DNA of 9,841 nt from positions 1-9,841 of the forward strand of contig CAMLGG010000200.1 of assembly GCA_946479475.1 (NCBI GenBank), given 5' to 3'. A program made the position numbers and the translations under genes. The DNA comes from an uncultured Ideonella sp. GTDB taxonomy: Bacteria; Pseudomonadota; Gammaproteobacteria; Burkholderiales; Burkholderiaceae. The notes under the pieces were generated by a model, which saw only the letters and a list, made by a program, of their open reading frames with translations, searched no databases and was not told where the DNA came from. Shown piece by piece: positions 1 to 8,274 of this stretch; within the stretch, counting starts at the first letter, position 1, and every line of letters starts with the position of its first letter.

Positions 1-1460
<1,460 letters not shown>

Positions 1461-1466
1461 GGGCGT

Positions 1467-1474
1467 CTCTCCTC
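1467..1474 (-). promoter_or_regulatory. Ribosome binding site of ilvA
   Basis: On the minus strand GAGGAGAG lies six bases before the ATG at 1460. It decides between this start and the in-frame ATG at 1487, which would place the site inside the coding region. The 7-base core GAGGAGA is perfectly complementary to the UCUCCUC tracts of the upstream candidate small RNA. Confidence 0.75.
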
Positions 1475-1529
1475 GGGCGTTGGTCATTGCTTTGCACACC
1501 CGACCTGGCCGGCCGTGCTGCAGCGCCGC

Positions 1530-1535
1530 ATGATA
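1530..1535 (-). promoter_or_regulatory. Possible -10 element of a proximal ilvA promoter
   Basis: On the minus strand TATCAT matches five of six bases of the sigma-70 -10 consensus. It lies between the upstream terminator (about 1577) and the ilvA start, so a transcript from here would carry a leader of about 60 bases. I see no good -35 hexamer 16-18 bases upstream, so the call is tentative. If it is real, ilvA need not depend on readthrough of the upstream terminator. Confidence 0.3.
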
Positions 1536-1576
1536 TGCCACCCGCCTGGCGCGTTCGGCCGGCGCGCGGCGCGCAG

Positions 1577-1607
1577 AAAAAAGCCCGGGTCCGTGAGGGC
1601 CCGGGCT
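1577..1607 (-). terminator. Intrinsic terminator of the candidate small RNA, upstream of ilvA
   Basis: On the minus strand the 8-base arms AGCCCGGG and CCCGGGCT (1607-1600 and 1589-1582) are extended by a GG/CC pair inside a ten-base loop region, and are followed directly by T6 (1582-1577). The T-run is on the minus strand only, so it stops transcription heading towards ilvA. Confidence 0.8.
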
Positions 1608-1678
1608 GAATCCACCGTCAGGAGGTGGAGGAGACAAGAGGAGAAGTGGTTTGAGCGACAGCGCTTTCACCACTGCAT
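1577..1678 (-). ncRNA. Candidate trans-acting small RNA (about 102 nt) or terminated ilvA leader
   Basis: Read on the minus strand, the parts of a stand-alone RNA gene appear in order. A likely start lies at A1678, seven bases after a -10. A 5' hairpin follows, with outer stem AGTGGT/ACCACT (1674-1669 and 1650-1645) and inner stem AGCG/CGCT. Next is a pyrimidine-rich stretch with two UCUCCUC copies (1644-1638 and 1634-1628), then a small hairpin CCACC/GGTGG (1628-1624 and 1616-1612) whose loop side carries CCUCC, and finally an intrinsic terminator with six U residues. Exposed anti-Shine-Dalgarno tracts of this kind are typical of small RNAs that block ribosome binding. No protein reading frame fits: the only early AUG gives the tripeptide MQW. 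I do not recognise a named RNA family. The alternative is a terminated 5' leader of ilvA, which lies downstream on the same strand. Confidence 0.6.
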
Positions 1679-1685
1679 GGCAAGC

Positions 1686-1714
1686 AGTCTAGCGCGGCTT
1701 TTGCTGCACTGCAA
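1686..1714 (-). promoter_or_regulatory. Sigma-70-like promoter of the candidate small RNA
   Basis: On the minus strand -35 TTGCAG (1714-1709) and -10 TAGACT (1691-1686) are separated by exactly 17 bases. The -10 matches four and the -35 three of the six consensus bases, so this would be a moderate promoter. The predicted start, A1678, falls just before the 5' hairpin, which supports the assignment. Confidence 0.5.
1701..1714. promoter_or_regulatory. Dyad over the small-RNA -35 region, possible repressor operator
   Basis: TTGCTGCACTGCAA has TTGC/GCAA arms around six bases and contains overlapping TGCA cores. It covers the -35 of the minus-strand promoter and lies about 35-45 bases upstream of a possible -10 for the plus-strand OsmC-family gene, so one bound protein could affect both. 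It resembles the TGC-Nx-GCA dyads described for PhaR-type regulators of polyhydroxyalkanoate granule genes in proteobacteria. That resemblance is inference, and no pha gene is in the window. Confidence 0.35.
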
Positions 1715-1747
1715 TAACCCGCGGCTAGAGAGGCTGCTCGAGCGGTC

Positions 1748-1753
1748 GATAAT
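1748..1753 (+). promoter_or_regulatory. Possible -10 element of the OsmC-family gene
   Basis: GATAAT matches five of six consensus bases and lies 37 bases before the ATG at 1791. No convincing -35 hexamer sits 16-18 bases upstream, so an activator or another promoter may be needed. Confidence 0.3.
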
Positions 1754-1790
1754 GCGGCGCATTGCAGCAGCCCCGCGAGGGACGACCACG

Positions 1791-2216
1791 ATGGATTGCA
1801 CCGTTCACTGGGTGGCCGATGCCGGCATGGCGATGCTGGCCGAAACCGGCAGTGGCCACACCTTGACCATGGATGGCGCGCCGGATGGCGGCGGCCGCAA
1901 TCTGGCCCCCCGGCCGATGGAGACGCTGCTGGCCGGCGTAGGCGGCTGCACCGCCTACGACGTCGTCCTCATCCTCAAGCGAGGGCGGCACCAGGTCACC
2001 GGTTGCCAGGTGCGGTTGCATGCGGAACGCGCCGAGACCGATCCCAAGGTCTTCACCACCTTGAACATGCACTTCATCGTCAGCGGCCGCGGCCTGCCGC
2101 TGGCTGCGGTCGAAAGGGCGGTGGCCCTTTCGCACGAGAAATACTGCTCCGCCACCGCCATGATCGGCCACACGGCCAGGATCACGACGAGCGTCGAACT
2201 TCGCGAAACCGCCTGA
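1791..2216 (+). CDS. OsmC family protein (YhfA-like)
   Basis: A 141-residue cytoplasmic protein of the OsmC/Ohr fold, which in characterised members is a homodimer that reduces organic hydroperoxides through a cysteine pair. Visible family marks are AETGSGHTLTMDG near the N-terminus, the block GGGRNLAPRPMETLLAGVGGC ending at C53 (written here only as landmark residues G33-C53), and C119 in KYCSA. C53 and C119 sit where the two redox cysteines of the family lie. The ATG at 1791 gives the usual family length and N-terminus (MDCTVHW). An in-frame ATG at 1752 would add 13 residues with no family match. A weak GAGG lies ten bases upstream of the chosen start. The gene is convergent with coq7, leaving 16 bases between stop codons. 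The real substrate of this subgroup is uncertain, so no gene symbol is given. Confidence 0.88.
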   Translation: MDCTVHWVADAGMAMLAETGSGHTLTMDGAPDGGGRNLAPRPMETLLAGVGGCTAYDVVLILKRGRHQVTGCQVRLHAERAETDPKVFTTLNMHFIVSGRGLPLAAVERAVALSHEKYCSATAMIGHTARITTSVELRETA

Positions 2217-2232
2217 CCGGCAGGTCCGCCCG

Positions 2233-2871
2233 TCAGACGTAATGGGCGGTGGTCGTCATCACCTTGGCGGCCCCGCGCATGAGCCAGCGCAGCGGCGTCG
2301 GCAGCGGCGAGCCGCCTGCCATCTGGGCTGCGTCGGCATGCTGTGCCTCGTCGGCCTTCATCTGGGCGACGATGGCGCGCGAAGCCTCGTCCTCGGGCGG
2401 CAGCCGCTCGAGATGACCCGCAAGGTGCTCTTCCACCTGGCGCTCCGTCTCGACCAGGAAGCCCAGACTCCATCGGTCGCCGGCCCGCCCTGCTGCCAGC
2501 CCGATGGCGAACGCGCCGGCATACCACAGCGGGTTCAGCAGACTCGGCCGGTCGCCCAGGGCCTCCAGCCGCTCGGCCGTCCAGGCCAGATGGTCGGTCT
2601 CCTCTCGGGCGGCCCGTTCCATCTGCTGCCGCACCGGTTCGCTTCGAGCCGTCAGGGCCTGGGCCTCGTACAGGGCCTGAGCACACACCTCGCCGACGTG
2701 ATTGACGCGCATTAGCGCGCCCGAAAGCCGCTTCGCATCCGGCGGCAGCGGTGCCAAGCTCGCGCTGGCGCGGCCCGGCGTCGGCCGGCTGGCATGTGCC
2801 GCCCCGGAAACGGTTCGCAAGGCGTTGTCCAGCGCGGCGAGGCAGTTGTCCAGCGGTGACAATTGGGCCAT
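2233..2871 (-). CDS. coq7: 2-polyprenyl-3-methyl-6-methoxy-1,4-benzoquinone monooxygenase (COQ7-type)
   Basis: A 212-residue membrane-associated di-iron hydroxylase that adds the last ring hydroxyl in ubiquinone synthesis, using O2. The metal ligands of the COQ7 family are all visible in order: E61 in RVNHVGE, E91 and H94 in EETDH, E143 in VETERQ, and E175 and H178 in DEAQH. The hydrophobic stretch at about 111-127 ([17 protein letters not shown]) fits the membrane-facing helix. The C-terminal [18 protein letters not shown] end is also family-like. The ATG at 2871 gives the usual start (MAQLSPLD); upstream in-frame codons lack family similarity. There is no Shine-Dalgarno sequence before this start, and a TATGCT -10-like element ends six bases upstream, raising the possibility of a leaderless mRNA. 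COQ7 is the aerobic enzyme, so the organism respires O2. Confidence 0.95.
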   Translation of the reverse strand: MAQLSPLDNCLAALDNALRTVSGAAHASRPTPGRASASLAPLPPDAKRLSGALMRVNHVGEVCAQALYEAQALTARSEPVRQQMERAAREETDHLAWTAERLEALGDRPSLLNPLWYAGAFAIGLAAGRAGDRWSLGFLVETERQVEEHLAGHLERLPPEDEASRAIVAQMKADEAQHADAAQMAGGSPLPTPLRWLMRGAAKVMTTTAHYV

Positions 2872-2877
2872 GCCGCC

Positions 2878-2883
2878 AGCATA
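2878..2883 (-). promoter_or_regulatory. Possible -10 element placing the coq7 transcript start at its ATG
   Basis: On the minus strand TATGCT (four of six consensus bases) ends six bases before the A of the coq7 ATG at 2871. No clear -35 lies at 16-18 bases. A start here would give a leaderless transcript, consistent with the absence of a Shine-Dalgarno sequence. Confidence 0.25.
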
Positions 2884-2911
2884 GCGGCCAGAGTGCGAAT
2901 CCCCCGCACGA

Positions 2912-2928
2912 TGCGCCAATTTGGTGCA
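2912..2928. promoter_or_regulatory. NtrC-like binding dyad between coq7 and the porin gene
   Basis: TGCGCCA-ATT-TGGTGCA is a 7+3+7 inverted repeat with one mismatch. It differs by a single base from the classic NtrC (NR-I) pattern TGCACCA-N3-TGGTGCA seen upstream of nitrogen-regulated genes such as enterobacterial glnA. It lies about 200 bases before the porin start and 41 bases upstream of the coq7 start. A GG-N10-GC sigma-54-like spacing occurs downstream at 2981-2994, but its -24 half is poor. Confidence 0.4.
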
Positions 2929-2946
2929 TTGCGCGCACCCCGACGC

Positions 2947-2962
2947 GTTGTTGCGCGACAAC
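2947..2962. repeat. 16-base inverted repeat in the coq7/porin interval
   Basis: GTTGTTGCGCGACAAC is a contiguous dyad with 7 of 8 positions paired and GTTGT/ACAAC outer arms. It could be an operator for either divergent gene. I cannot name a cognate regulator. Confidence 0.3.
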
Positions 2963-2990
2963 ATGTGTTCTGCCCTGCGGGGCGATTTCT

Positions 2991-3019
2991 TTGCGCCTCC
3001 AGAGGGCCTCTGGTGCAAT
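2991..3019 (+). promoter_or_regulatory. Candidate sigma-70 promoter of the porin gene
   Basis: TTGCGC (2991-2996) and TGCAAT (3014-3019) are 17 bases apart, matching three and four consensus bases. A start near 3027 would give a leader of about 100 bases. The spacer contains a perfect 7+1+7 palindrome (2999-3013). A strongly expressed porin would be expected to have a recognisable promoter, and this is the best-spaced pair I find. A GG-N10-GC arrangement at 3012-3025 overlaps it and is a competing sigma-54 reading. Confidence 0.35.
2999..3013. promoter_or_regulatory. Perfect 15-base palindrome in the porin promoter spacer
   Basis: CCAGAGG-G-CCTCTGG is a perfect inverted repeat of seven bases around one central base. 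It fills most of the gap between the candidate -35 and -10 hexamers, the place where a repressor or a MerR-type spacer-binding activator would sit. The protein that would bind it is unknown. Confidence 0.35.
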
Positions 3020-3114
3020 AGCGGCAACTTCCGATGAGGAGGTTGGCCTGATCGGCCCCACCAGCTCCGGTGATCCGGGTTCTCCCTCGATCGGGACCTC
3101 TTGTTCAAAACCCT

Positions 3115-3120
3115 AGGAGA
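3115..3120 (+). promoter_or_regulatory. Ribosome binding site of the porin gene
   Basis: AGGAGA lies eight bases before the ATG at 3129 and fixes the start. Its six bases are complementary to the UCUCCU part of the anti-Shine-Dalgarno tracts in the candidate small RNA at 1577-1678. Confidence 0.8.
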
Positions 3121-3128
3121 TCTCTGAC

Positions 3129-4115
3129 ATGAAAAAATCTCTGATCGCTCTGGCCGCGCTGGGCGCGTTCGCCGGTGCCGCCCAGGCGCAGTCGTCGGTC
3201 ACGATCTACGGCTTCATCGACCAGATGGTCACCAAGCCGTACGCGAGCGAAGACAAGCGGGTCGAAGATGGCGCCTTCTACGGCGGCGGCAGCCGCCTCG
3301 GCTTCCGTGGTGTCGAGGATCTCGGCAACGGCTACAAGGCCACCTTCGGCATGGAGCATCGCCTGAGCGCCGACACCGGTATGCAGACGTCCGGCTCGAC
3401 CTTCTGGCAGGGCTACTCAACCGTGGGCCTGGTCACGCCGTTCGGCGCGGTCAACCTGGGCCGCCAGTACACCCCGGCGTTCTTGATGATTCAGAACCAG
3501 ATCGACCCGTTCGGCGGCGAGACGGTCGCGCAAGGCCGTGAGATCGGCATGCGCTTCGGCGTCGTGGCCAACGGCGGTTCGACGGGTTCTGCCGTCTACA
3601 AGACCCGCGTGTCGGATTCCCTCCGCTACGACCTGTCGGTTGCTGGCTTCAACCTGGGCGTCTCCATCGCCGAAAGCGCTCCGAACAACGGCGGCGTCGC
3701 CAACGACAAGCCGTTCTCCATCGCTGCCAACTACGCCGCCGGCCCGTTCTGGGTGGGTATCGGCTACGAGAACCCGGCTGCCGAGGACGACAAGGGCTGG
3801 AACATCGGTGGCCGCTACAACTTTGGCTTTGCCACCGCTGCGCTGGGCTTCGGCAAGGGCACCACGGCCACTGGCGCCGATGCCAAGAGCTGGATCATCG
3901 GCGCGACCGTTCCGCTGGGCGCTTTCGACATCAAGGGCATGTACGCCCAGAGCGACGTCAACGACCTCAAGACCAAGAAGGTCGGTCTCGGCGCACACTA
4001 CAACTTCTCGAAGCGCACCAAGATCTACGTCGACGTGGCGAAGATCGGTGGCGATGCCACGACTGCGCTCGACAACAAGACCGGCTACGACCTGGGCCTG
4101 AAGCACACCTTCTAA
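3129..4115 (+). CDS. Gram-negative outer membrane porin
   Basis: A 328-residue protein predicted to form a 16-strand beta-barrel, normally a trimer, that lets small hydrophilic solutes cross the outer membrane. It starts with a classical signal peptide ([20 protein letters not shown], cleavage likely after A20), and the mature protein begins QSSVTIYG, the typical first strand of betaproteobacterial porins. [10 protein letters not shown] (109-118) precedes the segment that folds into the pore as constriction loop L3. The chain alternates polar and aromatic residues, contains no cysteine, and ends in Phe (DLGLKHTF), the C-terminal signature read by the Bam machinery. Its length is a little short for the family. 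The strong ribosome site and single-gene setting with its own terminator indicate a monocistronic, highly expressed gene. Solute preference cannot be read from the sequence. Confidence 0.94.
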   Translation: MKKSLIALAALGAFAGAAQAQSSVTIYGFIDQMVTKPYASEDKRVEDGAFYGGGSRLGFRGVEDLGNGYKATFGMEHRLSADTGMQTSGSTFWQGYSTVGLVTPFGAVNLGRQYTPAFLMIQNQIDPFGGETVAQGREIGMRFGVVANGGSTGSAVYKTRVSDSLRYDLSVAGFNLGVSIAESAPNNGGVANDKPFSIAANYAAGPFWVGIGYENPAAEDDKGWNIGGRYNFGFATAALGFGKGTTATGADAKSWIIGATVPLGAFDIKGMYAQSDVNDLKTKKVGLGAHYNFSKRTKIYVDVAKIGGDATTALDNKTGYDLGLKHTF

Positions 4116-4125
4116 GCTCCCCGGA

Positions 4126-4140
4126 TCGCGCCTGGCGCGA
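4126..4140 (+). repeat. Hairpin directly after the porin stop codon
   Basis: TCGCGC-CTG-GCGCGA forms a six-pair stem with a three-base loop eleven bases after the stop codon. It has no T-run, so it more likely protects the 3' end or assists the terminator that follows. Confidence 0.4.
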
Positions 4141-4149
4141 GTCGCATGG

Positions 4150-4175
4150 AAGCCGCCCCCCGGGGCGGCTTTTTT
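4150..4175 (+). terminator. Strong intrinsic terminator of the porin gene
   Basis: AAGCCGCCCC and GGGGCGGCTT form a long GC-rich stem with a very short loop, followed by T6 (4170-4175). It separates the porin transcript from the ABC importer genes. Confidence 0.88.
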
Positions 4176-4237
4176 CATGTCCGGACCGGACGCGGCACTG
4201 GGGCAAACGCCGGGGCGGACGGCCGATCAGCGCCCGC

Positions 4238-4243
4238 TACACT
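4238..4243 (+). promoter_or_regulatory. Possible -10 element of the ABC importer operon
   Basis: TACACT matches four of six consensus bases. It lies between the porin terminator and the first permease gene, giving a leader of about 40 bases. No good -35 is present at the expected distance, so the call rests on position and the hexamer alone. Confidence 0.3.
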
Positions 4244-4290
4244 GCGCCGCGGTGGGCCTCGCCGGCACGCCGCTTGCGAAGCCTCCCTGC

Positions 4291-5274
4291 ATGCTTGCCT
4301 TCATCATCCGTCGTCTCTTCCAAGCGCTCGTCGTGATGGTGTCGGTCGGGTTGATCGCCTTCGCCTTGTTCCAGTTCGTCGGCGACCCGGTCAACAACCT
4401 GATGGGCCAGGAGGCCACGGCTGAACAGCGGGCGCAATTGCGCGCCGACCTGGGGCTGGACCGATCCGCCCTCGTCCAGTTCACCCGTTTCGCCGCCAAT
4501 GCCTTGCGCGGGGAGTTCGGCCTCAGCCTGCGCCAGGGCCGCAAGGTATCGAGTCTCATTGCCGAGCGCCTGCCGGCCACGCTCGAACTGGCATGGGTGG
4601 CCGCACTGCTGGCGTTGCTCCTCGGCATACCGATGGGCGTCGTGGCGGCCTTGAAGCGAGGCGATCCGCTTTCGCAGGCCCTGATGGCGTTCTCTCTGGT
4701 CGGCGTATCGCTGCCAACGTTCCTGATCGGGATCCTGCTGATCCTGCTCTTCGCGACGGTCCTGAACTGGCTGCCCAGCTTCGGCCGAGGGGAAGTGGTG
4801 CAACTCGGCTTCTGGAGCACCGGCCTGCTCACCGCCGACGGATGGCGCCACCTCCTGCTGCCGGCCGTCACCCTGGCCCTTTTCCAGCTGGCGCTGATCA
4901 TGCGGCTGGTGCGGGCCGAGATGCTGGAGGTGCTGCGAACCGACTACATCAAGTTCGCGCGTGCGCGTGGCCTGACTGATCGGACAGTGCACTTCGGCCA
5001 CGCCCTGAAGAACACGCTCGTTCCGGTGATGACGATCACCGGCCTGCAGCTCGGCGGACTCATCGCCTTCGCGCTCATCACCGAGACGGTGTTCCAGTGG
5101 CCCGGCATGGGCCTGCTGTTCGTCCAGGCGGTCCAGTTCGCCGACATTCCCGTGATGGCGGCCTACCTGTGCCTGATCTCGCTCATCTTCGTCGTGATCA
5201 ACCTGGTGGTCGACCTGCTGTATTTCGCGGTCGATCCGCGTCTGCGCGCGGACCGCGCCGTCGCAGCCCATTGA
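4291..5274 (+). CDS. ABC transporter permease, DppB/OppB type (peptide or nickel importer family)
   Basis: A 327-residue inner membrane permease of the binding-protein-dependent peptide/nickel importer class. The N-terminus MLAFIIRRLFQALVVMVSVG, with basic residues before the first membrane helix, is the usual DppB start. The periplasmic segment with GDPVNNLMGQEAT and LGLDRSALVQF is family-typical. About six hydrophobic helices follow. The cytoplasmic EAA-type loop that docks onto the ATPase is visible from about residue 218 (DYIKFARARGLT, then LKNTLVPV). The ATG at 4291 is chosen because it begins at the conserved N-terminus; an in-frame ATG at 4177 would start inside the region just after the porin terminator and add 38 unrelated residues. 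No Shine-Dalgarno sequence is evident. It is the first of four genes. Whether the cargo is dipeptides, oligopeptides, glutathione or another small molecule cannot be told, as no binding protein is present. Confidence 0.93.
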   Translation: MLAFIIRRLFQALVVMVSVGLIAFALFQFVGDPVNNLMGQEATAEQRAQLRADLGLDRSALVQFTRFAANALRGEFGLSLRQGRKVSSLIAERLPATLELAWVAALLALLLGIPMGVVAALKRGDPLSQALMAFSLVGVSLPTFLIGILLILLFATVLNWLPSFGRGEVVQLGFWSTGLLTADGWRHLLLPAVTLALFQLALIMRLVRAEMLEVLRTDYIKFARARGLTDRTVHFGHALKNTLVPVMTITGLQLGGLIAFALITETVFQWPGMGLLFVQAVQFADIPVMAAYLCLISLIFVVINLVVDLLYFAVDPRLRADRAVAAH

Positions 5275-5281
5275 ATCGCCG

Positions 5282-6247
5282 ATGGCCGAACTCGTTCCCG
5301 ATCCGCAGCGGCCCGGTGCCGTCGTGACACCCGAAGCGGCCGGCCTCTGGCGGCGCTTCTTCGAAGGCGACCTCTGGTACAGCTTTCGACGCTCGCCGGT
5401 TGCCCAGGTGGCGGCGCTTCTGGTCCTGCTCAGCGCCTTCTGCGCCCTGTTCGCGCCCTGGGTGGCGCCGCATGATCCCTTCGACCTGGCGACGGTGGAA
5501 CTGGCCGACGCCGGCCTGCCGCCAGCCTGGCTGGAAGGGGGCAGCGCCCGCTTCCTGCTGGGCACCGACGAGCAGGGGCGCGACATCCTGTCGGCGATCA
5601 TGTACGGCTCGCGCATTTCGCTGTTCGTCGGACTGGCGGCCGTGGTGCTGTCCGTGCTGGCCGGCGTCGGCCTGGGGCTGCTGGCGGGCTTTGCCGGCGG
5701 CTATGTCGACGCCTTCATCATGCGGATCTGCGACGTGATGCTGTCGTTCCCGGCGATCCTCGTCGCGCTGCTGATCGATGGCGTCGGGCGCGCCTTGTTC
5801 CCGGACGCGCATGACACCCTGGCGTTCACCGTCCTCATCCTGGCCATCGCCCTGACCGGCTGGGTGAGGTACGCCCGCACAGTGCGCGGCTCGACGATGG
5901 TCGAGCGGCACAAGGAGTACGTGCAGGCGGCCCGCGTGATCGGAGTGGCGCCTTTGCGCATCATGGCCAGGCACGTGCTGCCCAATGTCCTGGGGCCGGT
6001 GCTGGTGCTCGCGACGATCGACGTGGCATCGGCGGTGATCATCGAGGCGACGCTGTCCTTCCTCGGCGTCGGCGTACCGCCGACCAGCCCCTCGCTGGGC
6101 ACGCTCATTCGCATCGGCAACGACCACCTCTTTTCCGGCGAATGGTGGATTACCGTCTTTCCCGGCGCGATGCTGATGATCATCGCGCTCGGGGTGAACC
6201 TGCTGGGCGACTGGCTGCGCGACGCGCTCAACCCGAGGCTGCAGTGA
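5282..6247 (+). CDS. ABC transporter permease, DppC/OppC type
   Basis: The 321-residue second permease, which pairs with the preceding one to form the membrane channel. It has an N-terminal cytoplasmic extension (to about residue 35), a first helix near 36-60, then APHDPFDL and the conserved [21 protein letters not shown] block that precedes the main transport domain (landmarks G98 onward). The EAA loop lies at about 213-240 ([12 protein letters not shown], then HVLPNVLGP). The C-terminus [13 protein letters not shown] is the standard end of DppC proteins. It starts seven bases after the first permease stop and its stop overlaps the next gene as GTGA, so translational coupling is likely. Lack of a clear ribosome site for this start also fits coupling. 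Confidence 0.94.
   Translation: MAELVPDPQRPGAVVTPEAAGLWRRFFEGDLWYSFRRSPVAQVAALLVLLSAFCALFAPWVAPHDPFDLATVELADAGLPPAWLEGGSARFLLGTDEQGRDILSAIMYGSRISLFVGLAAVVLSVLAGVGLGLLAGFAGGYVDAFIMRICDVMLSFPAILVALLIDGVGRALFPDAHDTLAFTVLILAIALTGWVRYARTVRGSTMVERHKEYVQAARVIGVAPLRIMARHVLPNVLGPVLVLATIDVASAVIIEATLSFLGVGVPPTSPSLGTLIRIGNDHLFSGEWWITVFPGAMLMIIALGVNLLGDWLRDALNPRLQ
6235..6238 (+). promoter_or_regulatory. Ribosome binding site supporting the GTG start of the first ATPase
   Basis: GAGG lies five bases before the GTG at 6244 and inside the end of the upstream permease gene. It supports a GTG start that overlaps the permease stop by four bases. Confidence 0.5.
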
Positions 6248-7235
6248 CGGTGACAGTACCCTTCAAGGCACCCTTGCTCGAGGTCGACCGCCTGTCGGTC
6301 GAGTTCCCGACCCGCCGTGGCACCCTGCTCGCGCTGGACGAGATCAGCTTCTCGATCGCCCCCGGCGAGATCCTGGGCGTGGTGGGCGAGTCGGGCGCCG
6401 GCAAGTCGCTCACCGGTGCGGCGATCATCGGGTTGCTCGAGCCTCCCGGGCGCATCGCCTCGGGCCAGATCCGTCTCGATGGCCGCCGGATCGACAACCT
6501 GGCCCCGGCGCAGATGCGGCAGGTCCGGGGCCGGCAGATCGGCGCCATCTTCCAGGATCCCCTGACCTCGCTGAATCCGCTCTACACCGTCGGGCACCAG
6601 CTGGTGCAGACGATCCGTACGCACCTGCCGCTGTCCGCCTCGCAGGCGCGCGAGCGCGCGATCGAGCTGTTGCGACAGACCGGCATCCCGGCCCCCGAGG
6701 CGCGCGTGGACCAGTACCCTCACCAGTTCTCGGGCGGCATGCGCCAGCGGGTGGTCATCGCGCTGGCCCTGGCCGCAGAGCCACGCCTGCTCGTCGCCGA
6801 CGAGCCCACCACCGCGCTGGACGTCTCGATCCAGGCCCAGATCATTTCCCTGCTCAAGCGGCTTGCGCACGAGCACCACGCCGCCGTGATGCTGGTGACG
6901 CACGACATGGGCGTGATAGCCGAAGCCTGCGATCGCGTCGCAGTCATGTATGCCGGGCGCATCGTGGAGATCGGCCCCGTGCAGCAGGTCATCCACCAGC
7001 CCGCGCATCCGTACACGCGGGGCCTCATGGGCTCCATCCCCGCGATGGACGAGGATCGCGAGCGCCTGGCGCAGATCGACGGCACCATGCCGCGACTCGA
7101 CGCCATTCCGGCCGGCTGTGCCTTCCATCCCCGCTGCGTCGAAGTGATGCCACGCTGCCAGCGAGACAGGCCGGAGCTGATGGATGCGGGCGCCACGCGA
7201 GCGGCCTGCTGGCTTCATGCGGCCAAGGAGAGCGA

Positions 7236-7239
<4 letters not shown>
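6244..7239 (+). CDS. ABC transporter ATP-binding protein, DppD/OppD type
   Basis: A 331-residue ATPase, one of two that drive the importer from the cytoplasmic face. Visible motifs are Walker A GESGAGKS (48-55), the Q-loop [11 protein letters not shown], signature FSGGMRQ (162-168), Walker B LLVADE (182-187, catalytic E187) and the switch histidine H220 in VTHDM. The C-terminal oligopeptide-transporter extension holds [12 protein letters not shown] and four cysteines, C292, C298, C305 and C322 (CX5CX6CX16C), the pattern proposed to hold an iron-sulfur cluster in this family. The GTG at 6244 is chosen because it overlaps the permease stop (GTGA), has GAGG five bases upstream, and the conserved domain begins at residue 11. 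No ATG lies near; the earliest in-frame ATG, at 6142, is deep inside the permease gene. The next gene overlaps by ATGA. Confidence 0.94.
7225..7230 (+). promoter_or_regulatory. Ribosome binding site of the second ATPase
   Basis: AAGGAG lies five bases before the ATG at 7236, inside the last codons of the first ATPase gene. It is the strongest ribosome site in the importer operon. Confidence 0.75.
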
Positions 7240-8238
<999 letters not shown>

Positions 8239-8240
<2 letters not shown>

Positions 8241-8266
8241 TCCGCCGCGGCGATCCGCCGCGGCGA
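8239..8266. repeat. Tandem 13-base duplication forming a 10-pair hairpin between convergent genes
   Basis: GATCCGCCGCGGC occurs twice head to tail, with two further bases of the same period. Each copy contains the perfect palindrome CGCCGCGGCG (8243-8252 and 8256-8265), so the two copies can pair into a ten-base stem with loop ATC. It begins within the ATPase stop codon and ends eight bases before the lysA stop. It may act as a two-way transcription barrier, but neither strand has a T-run. Confidence 0.6.
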
Positions 8267-8274
8267 CTTGGCCG

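Noticed and set aside
1666..1678. Leader peptide MQW at the 5' end of the candidate small RNA
   Set aside because: The frame is only three codons, has no ribosome site, contains no isoleucine-pathway codons, and overlaps the predicted RNA start. It does not support ribosome-mediated attenuation.
2213..2236. CTGAC/GTCAG inverted repeat spanning both stop codons of the OsmC-family gene and coq7
   Set aside because: The stem is only five pairs with an uneven inner loop, and no T-run follows on either strand. Not enough to call a terminator.
3034..3051. Short upstream frame (MRRLA) in the porin leader
   Set aside because: Five codons starting inside a purine-rich GAGGAGG run; more likely chance than a translated leader.
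4177..4290. Longer first permease beginning at ATG 4177
   Set aside because: It would start immediately after the porin terminator's T-run and add 38 residues without family resemblance. The conserved N-terminus begins at 4291.
4237..5616. 459-codon minus-strand open frame
   Set aside because: It is antisense to both permease genes, is rich in Gln, Arg and Asp as expected for the complement of membrane-protein codons, and has no domain or ribosome site.
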